Program-made: the position numbers and the translations under genes
Shown here: positions 15,345 to 20,079 of the stretch, in pieces
Position numbering within the stretch: position 1 is the first letter of the stretch
Layout of the letters: every line of letters starts with the position of its first letter
Notes under the pieces: generated by a model
What the model was told of the DNA's origin: nothing
Seen by the model: only the letters and a program-made list of their open reading frames with translations
Database searches by the model: none
NCBI GenBank assembly: GCA_964517355.1
Contig: CAZFCK010000073.1
Coordinates: forward strand, 1 to 20,079
From: CAZFCK01 sp964517355
GTDB taxonomy: Bacteria > Desulfobacterota > Desulfovibrionia > Desulfovibrionales > Desulfovibrionaceae
Length of the DNA stretch: 20,079 nucleotides
Direction: 5' to 3'

Positions 15345-16424
15345 TTGGAAAAAAGCACAGTAGAGTCACTAGAGCCCGAAGTGTGCGTCAAAAATATTTT
15401 TGAAGCCAGTGGCGTCCGACTTGATCTGGACGTAGCGGCCGAACTTTGGCCGAAGATCATGCGGCATAAATGGATGTTGTCCGAAAGGTTGAATCGCGAT
15501 GTCGGATTTAGGATTGCCTGTATCGATTTTATTGAAAATATTGGAACCAACAAAGAACTTGTCACACAATTTCAGGAAAAGCTTCTAATGCAGATGGGAG
15601 CTCGCACTCTCAGCAGCGACATATGGGAAACTATCGCTGATTCCCAACCACCCAAGCAGCTGATCGAAAGAAGGATTATCCTCCCCTTGGTAGAGGACGA
15701 CCTCTCAAGCAAGCATGGCGTCATTCCGCCCAAGACGATCATTTTTTTCGGCCCCCCCGGCACAGGAAAAACGCATTTTGTCAAAGCAATGGCCGGAAAA
15801 TTGGCATGGTGGTACATTGAAATAGTCCCCAGCTTGCTCATGCTCGACGGAGTTGACAAAATAGCGGCACATTTACGGGTTATCATGGAAAAAGCTCGTA
15901 GTCTGGAAGAGGTCGTCCTTTTTATCGACGAGTTCGAAGAGCTTGCGGGAAACCGAGATACGGCAAACCGGGTTGACAGATCCATCACCAACGAATTCCT
16001 TAAGCAAGTTCCACTCATCAAGAGCCACGCTCGCAAGGTATTACTCGTATGCGCTACGAATTACATCCGCCAGTTGGATGATGCGTTGCTGCGTCCTGGG
16101 CGTTTTGATTGCATCATCCCGGTTGGTACTTTGGATGATGATGAAAGAAGAACTATCCTGAAATATTATTTGACGAAGGTGAATACGGGAATTGTTGATT
16201 TGGAGCGCATTGTTTCTTTAACCTCGAAATTTACTCCGGCGGATATCGAGTATTTTTTCCAAAGCGTAGCTCAACATGCTTTTGAAAAGGAGTACAAGAG
16301 TAAAATCAATTTTTTGGTAACAACAGATGTGCTAGTCGAGACCATAGAAAATTTCAGACCATCATTAACTGATTCTATAATTGAGGAATTCAAGGAAGAT
16401 ATTGCCAAATACGCACGCACTTGA
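15345..16424 (+). CDS. AAA ATPase with a DUF4032-like N-terminal motif
   Basis: A 359-residue single AAA+ module protein. The N-terminal 110 residues include HKWMLSERLNRDVGFRIA (41-58) followed by DFIENIG. This resembles the RWYLSER...RDVG...A..DYFEN motif I recall from DUF4032 proteins; that link is inference. The ATPase part has Walker A GPPGTGKT (136-143), Walker B VLFIDEFE (191-198), sensor-1 ATN (237-239) and arginine fingers in LLRPGRFD (R250, R253), the FtsH/Cdc48-like classical AAA pattern. There is no protease or membrane domain, so it is probably a cytoplasmic remodelling ATPase acting on an unknown partner. The TTG start is supported by AAGGAGA (15332-15338) at six-nucleotide spacing. 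It is A+T-richer than the chromosomal backbone genes and flanked by direct repeats, which suggests acquisition as a cassette. Confidence 0.85.
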   Translation: MEKSTVESLEPEVCVKNIFEASGVRLDLDVAAELWPKIMRHKWMLSERLNRDVGFRIACIDFIENIGTNKELVTQFQEKLLMQMGARTLSSDIWETIADSQPPKQLIERRIILPLVEDDLSSKHGVIPPKTIIFFGPPGTGKTHFVKAMAGKLAWWYIEIVPSLLMLDGVDKIAAHLRVIMEKARSLEEVVLFIDEFEELAGNRDTANRVDRSITNEFLKQVPLIKSHARKVLLVCATNYIRQLDDALLRPGRFDCIIPVGTLDDDERRTILKYYLTKVNTGIVDLERIVSLTSKFTPADIEYFFQSVAQHAFEKEYKSKINFLVTTDVLVETIENFRPSLTDSIIEEFKEDIAKYART

Positions 16425-16448
16425 TGCCGCGCGTTCATTGGAGCTAAG

Positions 16449-16638
16449 TAACTAGACTTTCTGAACAAAATACGCACTATAACAGTGCGTATTTGTTTGA
16501 AAAATAAACATTAAAAAGTCGCTTTTCCCGGCGCCCAGGGGCCGCCCCCTGGTCGTCGTGCGGGAGCGATAGAACGTGACTTTTTTTGTTCTTTTAGTCC
16601 GATAGTCGTAACGGTATAATAAAAGATAGTATTTTTTG
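16449..16638 (+). repeat. Structured dispersed repeat, copy B
   Basis: Starts 25 nt after the AAA stop. It contains AACTAGACTTTCTG, then an additional perfect 11-bp hairpin (AAATACGCACT 16468-16478 / AGTGCGTATTT 16484-16494). The central two-layer hairpin (16529-16558) is CGGCG/CGTCG plus CCAGGGG/CCCCTGG. The hairpin is enclosed by AAAAAGTC (16513-16520)/GACTTTTT (16578-16585). The ends are GACTTTC (16455-16461) and GATAGTC (16601-16607), one mismatch from complementary. It ends in TATTTTTTGG, where similarity to copy A stops. Confidence 0.72.
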
Positions 16639-16660
16639 GGGCTCCGCCCCAAACCCCGCC
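16638..16660. repeat. GC-rich hairpin of the GGGGCTCCGCCCC type
   Basis: GGGGC-TCC-GCCCC followed by AAACCCCGCC directly abuts repeat copy B. I recall hairpins of this type as frequent intergenic elements in Desulfovibrio-like genomes. The T-tract precedes it on the plus strand, so it is not a standard terminator on either strand. Confidence 0.4.
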
Positions 16661-16977
16661 AGAGTGAAACACCCTTTTGGCCCCGCGATATCATTCATAA
16701 AGCTATCTAAAATCAGTAATTTATTCCAGTTACAAGTAGGGAGCTCCTTAAGCCGCCCGAGGCACCTTATTATCAGTGAGAATGCTTCACCTAGTGGATT
16801 GGCGCTATGGGCAAATGGTAACGCATCCGGCGCTATCATGGGCGACAGCACATAAGGGTGAAACGCTTTATTGATTCTGGCTTGGCGAAAATATCAACAA
16901 AATTAGCGTGGTATATCTGTATAGATATGCTTTTCAGCGGCAGGTCGTTCATGTTAGATAAAAATAATAGGTAGATT
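16661..16977. other. Gene-free A+T-rich stretch
   Basis: No credible gene is seen on either strand. The open frames here lack starts with ribosome binding sites and run into the repeats. Contents are GGCGACAGCA-N4-AGGGT (16841-16859), almost the same as at 8816-8835, and an 8-bp hairpin GTATATCT (16911-16918)/AGATATGC (16923-16930). It may be decayed mobile DNA. Confidence 0.35.
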
Positions 16978-17014
16978 TACAAAAATTTTTTGTAGAATTG
17001 CAGCATGTTATACT
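16978..17014 (+). promoter_or_regulatory. Palindrome and -10-like box upstream of the protease gene
   Basis: TACAAAAA (16978-16985) and TTTTTGTA (16987-16994) are perfect inverted arms around one base. A TATACT box lies at 17009-17014, 70 nt before the protease ATG. No good -35 is spaced 16-18 bp from it. The palindrome lies where a -35 would be expected, so it may be a binding site for an activator or repressor. Confidence 0.4.
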
Positions 17015-17083
17015 TTTTAGTTCAATGGCGGCGGGGATGCGGTACTACAGGGCTCAAGTAAATCGAGGAGAAGAGGGCGAGCG

Positions 17084-19996
17084 ATGTTGAAAAGACTGCC
17101 TGAAATCATTGTGCGCATACGGCTTTTCATCCTTATCTGTGTTTTCCTCTCTGCCGCCTCCACTATTGCAGGTGGGGCCGAGTATGCTTCCGTGCCGGTT
17201 CTTGGAAAGGTTCTCCAGGCGGACACGCTCCAGTATAAGCTGGACAAGAACGGCGAGGTCCGCGTTCTCGTCAAAATTGCGGTACCCGATTATGACAGCC
17301 TGCGCTCGGCGTCCGCAGTGTACAAGGTGAGCGCCCCGGGCCTCCAGACCGACGCTTCGGGAATGGCGCTCGCGGACGCCGCCCTGTCCCGAGAAATCGC
17401 CGATAGCGCGGACGCTGTGCACGCGGGGTTGAGCACGGGCACGGCGCTACGCGAGCACGTGTACAATTATCTTCCTTATGCGGTGTATACCGTTGACGCC
17501 GCGGGCCTTGCCGATCTGCTCGCCCAGCCCGGCGTGCTTACGGTACAGGAAGACGCGGCCTTTCCGCTGCCGGAGATCCAGAAAACGACCAGTGCCGACA
17601 GTTCCGTCGTGCAGGCGAATCTGACGCTTGTTGGGGCGGATGTCCTGTGGCAGCAGGGCTTGACCGGCGAAGGCTATTACGTGGCGGTGCTGGATACGGG
17701 CATACGCCCCTCGCATGCATATTTTTCCGGAAAGGATATCGTCGAAGCCTGCTTCACCACGGAACTGACAGCGGGTGGGCAGCTCTGCCCCAACGGCACA
17801 ACCGAACAAATCGGCCCCGGCTCCGCGGCCCATTTTTACAAGTTCAAGGATGTCCTGAAAGGCTGGGATCACGGTACCCATGTGTCCGGTATCGCCGCGG
17901 GCGATTTACCCGACAAGTCGTTACGGGGTGTGGCGCCGGATGCCGATATTATCGCGGTGCAGGTCTTCTCGGAAACTGATTCCGGATTGGTCGCCGAGAA
18001 CAGTGACGTGATCAAGGGTTTGGAATACGTCTATTCCCTACGCGGCGCCCACGCAATCGCTTCCGTGAACTTGAGCCTGGGAGGGGGGAGTTATTCCGCC
18101 CCGTGCGATAGCGACGCGCGCAAAGCGGGCATCGACCTTTTGCGCTCCGTGAACATCGCCACGGTTATCGCGACCGGCAACAACACCTATTGCAGCGCCC
18201 TCAACGCGCCTGCCTGCATATCCAGTTCCGTGGCCATCGGCGCGAGCGACAACAACGGCACTCTCGCAGCCTTCAGCAACTGGGACAACGTCATGGGATC
18301 CCTGATCGCCCCCGGCGTGCAGATCTATTCATCCGTCGCGGACTCCGATACGTCTTTCGGATTCAGCAACGGAACGTCCCAGGCCACGCCCCAGGTGGCC
18401 GGCGCCTGGGTTTTACTGCGCCAATACAACAACGTCATGAGCGTGGGCGCCGTGGAAAAGGCGCTACAAGATACCGCCCGCGATGTGGGGCTTGGCCACT
18501 GCTCGCCCTTTGAGAAAACCAGGCGGCTCATCCAGATGGAGCAGGTGCCTCAACTCGACGGTCCCGGGCCGCGCGTAGCCATGGTCTCCGTTTCGGACGT
18601 CGCCGCCTCCACGGCCACGATACAAGCCTCGGTGCGTGCCGACTTCGGCAGTACGGTCACGGAACGCGGCATTTGCTACGGCACGGGGACTATGCCCCGC
18701 GAGACCTGCGTTGCTGCGGAATCCACAGGGACAGGCGCTTTTTCCGTCGCCTTGGAAGGACTTTCCGGAGAAACGACGTATTATGCCGCGGCCTACGCCA
18801 AAAGCGGCGCGGGAACCAACTATAGCGCAAGCCTCATGTTCACCACATTCAGCTCGCGCATCGGCGCGTTGAAGTGGAAAACAACGTTCGAAGCCCAATT
18901 GAGCACCATTCCGGCCGTCGGACCGGAGGGAAACGTGTATGTCGGCGCCAATGACAGCTATTTGTACGCTTTTGACGCATCAGGAAAGTTCAAGTGGCGC
19001 TTCAATACCGGCGCGAGCGTCTTCGCCTCTCCGTCCGTCGCCGCGGACGGCACCGTGTATTGCGGCTCCTACACGTCGTTGTATGCCTTGCGTCCCGACG
19101 GCACGGTGCGTTGGAGCCATCCCGTGGGAGGAGCTTTGTCGTCGACGAGCCTGGCGGCCGACGGCACCATTTTTGTCGGTTCTTCAGAAGGTTATGTCTA
19201 CGCCCTGAATCCTGGCGGCAGCCTGAAGTGGCGCTATAAAGCCAGCGACGGCGTGACCTGCGCCGTTGCCGTGGCGGAAGACGGCGGCGTGTATGCGGCC
19301 ACGAAAGACGGTTATCTCAATGCGCTCACCGCGGATGGTTCCCTGGCCTGGCGCTACAAGGTTACGGATTCCTACATCCTCGCTCCACCGGTGATTGCCG
19401 GGGACGGTACGATCTACATAGGGGAGTATGAAGGAAACCTGTACGCCCTGAATCCCGACGGCACGCTCAAATGGTCTTATGCGGCAGGCTATTCGTTCGT
19501 CGGTTCGCCTGTTGTCGGAGAAGGCGGAACCGTTTTCCTTTCGTGCATGGATAGCCGTGTATACATGTTCGCCCCTGACGGTAGTCCCATAGGGAGCGGC
19601 TTTCTGGATCTGGAACCAGCGAGCATCCCGATTTTGGGGAATGACGGCCTCATTTACCTTATTGATTTTTCCGGAGACATCACAGCCGCGAACACCGACG
19701 GCTTGATTGTCTGGCGCTATGAAGACGCACATCGTCCCCTCACGAATATCGTCATGGGTCGGGATGGTACCCTGTACGCCGGCGATTCGGGAAAATCAGT
19801 CCTGGCGTTGAACACAGCTTCGGCCGGCCCGTCGCAGGACGCCCCCTGGCCTATGTACGGCCGCGACATGACTCACTCCCACCGGGCGGGGGCCGGTCCA
19901 TCCTGGGCTGAAGTGTCCGTGGGGCCCTTGTGGTTGCTGCCGCTGTTTTTCGGTTTCCTGTTCTGGTTCGGAATCCGAATCCGGAAGCGGGCTTGA
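17084..19996 (+). CDS. Secreted subtilisin-like serine protease (S8) with FN3-like domain, PQQ-type beta-propeller and C-terminal membrane anchor
   Basis: A 970-residue exported protein. The signal peptide (about 1-31) has a basic start (MLKRLPEIIVRIR) and a hydrophobic core. Residues 32-185 look like a propeptide. The S8 catalytic triad is D204 (VAVLDTGIRPSH), H266 (DHGTHVSGIAAG) and S432 (SNGTSQATPQVAG), with oxyanion N366 (ATGNN). A C-containing loop lies between D and H. Residues about 496-592 form an FN3-like beta domain. From about 594 to 925 there are about seven PQQ/PQQ-like propeller blades, each with a GTVYVG..G.LYAL.PDG..KW pattern. The tail (946-970) is a hydrophobic segment ending IRIRKRA, a sorting- or anchor-like C-terminus. 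The ATG follows GAGGAGAAGAGGG. The triad is complete, so it is probably active at the cell surface. Its substrate is unknown. Confidence 0.93.
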   Translation: MLKRLPEIIVRIRLFILICVFLSAASTIAGGAEYASVPVLGKVLQADTLQYKLDKNGEVRVLVKIAVPDYDSLRSASAVYKVSAPGLQTDASGMALADAALSREIADSADAVHAGLSTGTALREHVYNYLPYAVYTVDAAGLADLLAQPGVLTVQEDAAFPLPEIQKTTSADSSVVQANLTLVGADVLWQQGLTGEGYYVAVLDTGIRPSHAYFSGKDIVEACFTTELTAGGQLCPNGTTEQIGPGSAAHFYKFKDVLKGWDHGTHVSGIAAGDLPDKSLRGVAPDADIIAVQVFSETDSGLVAENSDVIKGLEYVYSLRGAHAIASVNLSLGGGSYSAPCDSDARKAGIDLLRSVNIATVIATGNNTYCSALNAPACISSSVAIGASDNNGTLAAFSNWDNVMGSLIAPGVQIYSSVADSDTSFGFSNGTSQATPQVAGAWVLLRQYNNVMSVGAVEKALQDTARDVGLGHCSPFEKTRRLIQMEQVPQLDGPGPRVAMVSVSDVAASTATIQASVRADFGSTVTERGICYGTGTMPRETCVAAESTGTGAFSVALEGLSGETTYYAAAYAKSGAGTNYSASLMFTTFSSRIGALKWKTTFEAQLSTIPAVGPEGNVYVGANDSYLYAFDASGKFKWRFNTGASVFASPSVAADGTVYCGSYTSLYALRPDGTVRWSHPVGGALSSTSLAADGTIFVGSSEGYVYALNPGGSLKWRYKASDGVTCAVAVAEDGGVYAATKDGYLNALTADGSLAWRYKVTDSYILAPPVIAGDGTIYIGEYEGNLYALNPDGTLKWSYAAGYSFVGSPVVGEGGTVFLSCMDSRVYMFAPDGSPIGSGFLDLEPASIPILGNDGLIYLIDFSGDITAANTDGLIVWRYEDAHRPLTNIVMGRDGTLYAGDSGKSVLALNTASAGPSQDAPWPMYGRDMTHSHRAGAGPSWAEVSVGPLWLLPLFFGFLFWFGIRIRKRA

Positions 19997-20038
19997 TATT
20001 ATACCATTTCCCATTTTCGGTGTATTTAGCGCATTTTC

Positions 20039-20053
20039 GCCTTGAAACAAGGC
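20039..20053 (+). terminator. Possible hairpin after the protease gene
   Basis: GCCTTG (20039-20044) and CAAGGC (20048-20053) pair around AAA, 43 nt past the protease stop. A second short inverted repeat (ACAATT/AATTGT) reaches the right edge. There is no long T-tract; low confidence. Confidence 0.3.
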
Positions 20054-20079
20054 TCTCCCCTGAAACAATTTTCAATTGT

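Noticed and set aside
15069..16638. Repeats as integron attC sites
   Set aside because: The cassette-like layout fits, but the R''/R' core motifs (RYYYAAC, GTTRRRY) are not consistently present at the ends of the copies, and no integron integrase is in the window.
16594..16851. 85-residue minus-strand open frame as a gene or transposase fragment
   Set aside because: It runs through the GC hairpin and into the edge of repeat copy B, has no ribosome binding site, and matches no family I recognise.

Overview
The window reads as a chromosomal segment of an anaerobic, Desulfovibrio-like Deltaproteobacterium (Desulfovibrionaceae). This is inferred from the gene content (stand-alone Memo/AmmeMemoRadiSam B protein, cobalamin-binding radical SAM enzyme, geranylgeranyl-reductase-type flavoprotein, two-component system with an NtrC-type regulator), the GC-rich coding style of most genes, and the GC-rich intergenic hairpins. 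No rRNA, tRNA, CRISPR array, integrase or intact transposase is visible.

Layout. 97-1449 is glucose-6-phosphate isomerase. 1694-8752 is a tightly packed plus-strand block: membrane histidine kinase, sigma-54-dependent response regulator, a very large DEAD/DEAH helicase carrying a C-terminal DEDD exonuclease (apparently a one-chain version of the MrfA/MrfB repair pair), and an FAD oxidoreductase. The last junctions are an overlap and a 2-nt gap, so they are probably co-transcribed. 9118-10634 is a minus-strand pair: an ACR3/bile-acid-symporter-like transporter followed by a universal stress protein, closed by a clear intrinsic terminator. 10925-12855 is a plus-strand set of a small ribbon-helix-helix protein, a metallo-beta-lactamase-fold hydrolase and a Memo-family protein behind a plausible sigma-70 promoter. 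13083-14609 (minus) is an orphan B12-binding radical SAM enzyme. 14610-17083 is A+T-richer accessory DNA with one gene, an AAA ATPase with a TTG start. 17084-19996 encodes a secreted, membrane-anchored subtilisin-like protease fused to a PQQ-type beta-propeller.

The least conventional signal is a structured repeat of about 150-200 bp in three same-strand copies (8880-9032, 15069-15265, 16449-16638). It has a conserved 5' box (GACTT), a TAACA box at exactly the same spacing in all copies, a GTTGAAAAATA-like box, and a GC hairpin whose two stem layers are kept in all three despite sequence changes. Two copies bracket the AAA ATPase gene as direct repeats, so that gene looks like a one-gene cassette. 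I could not match the repeat to any family I know.

Other points worth a second look are the helicase-exonuclease fusion, the loss of the arsenite-transport Cys and Glu in the ACR3-like protein, the missing bridging Asp in the lactonase-like hydrolase, and the protease-propeller architecture. All repeat and motif statements come from reading the sequence by eye; no database search or folding calculation was run.
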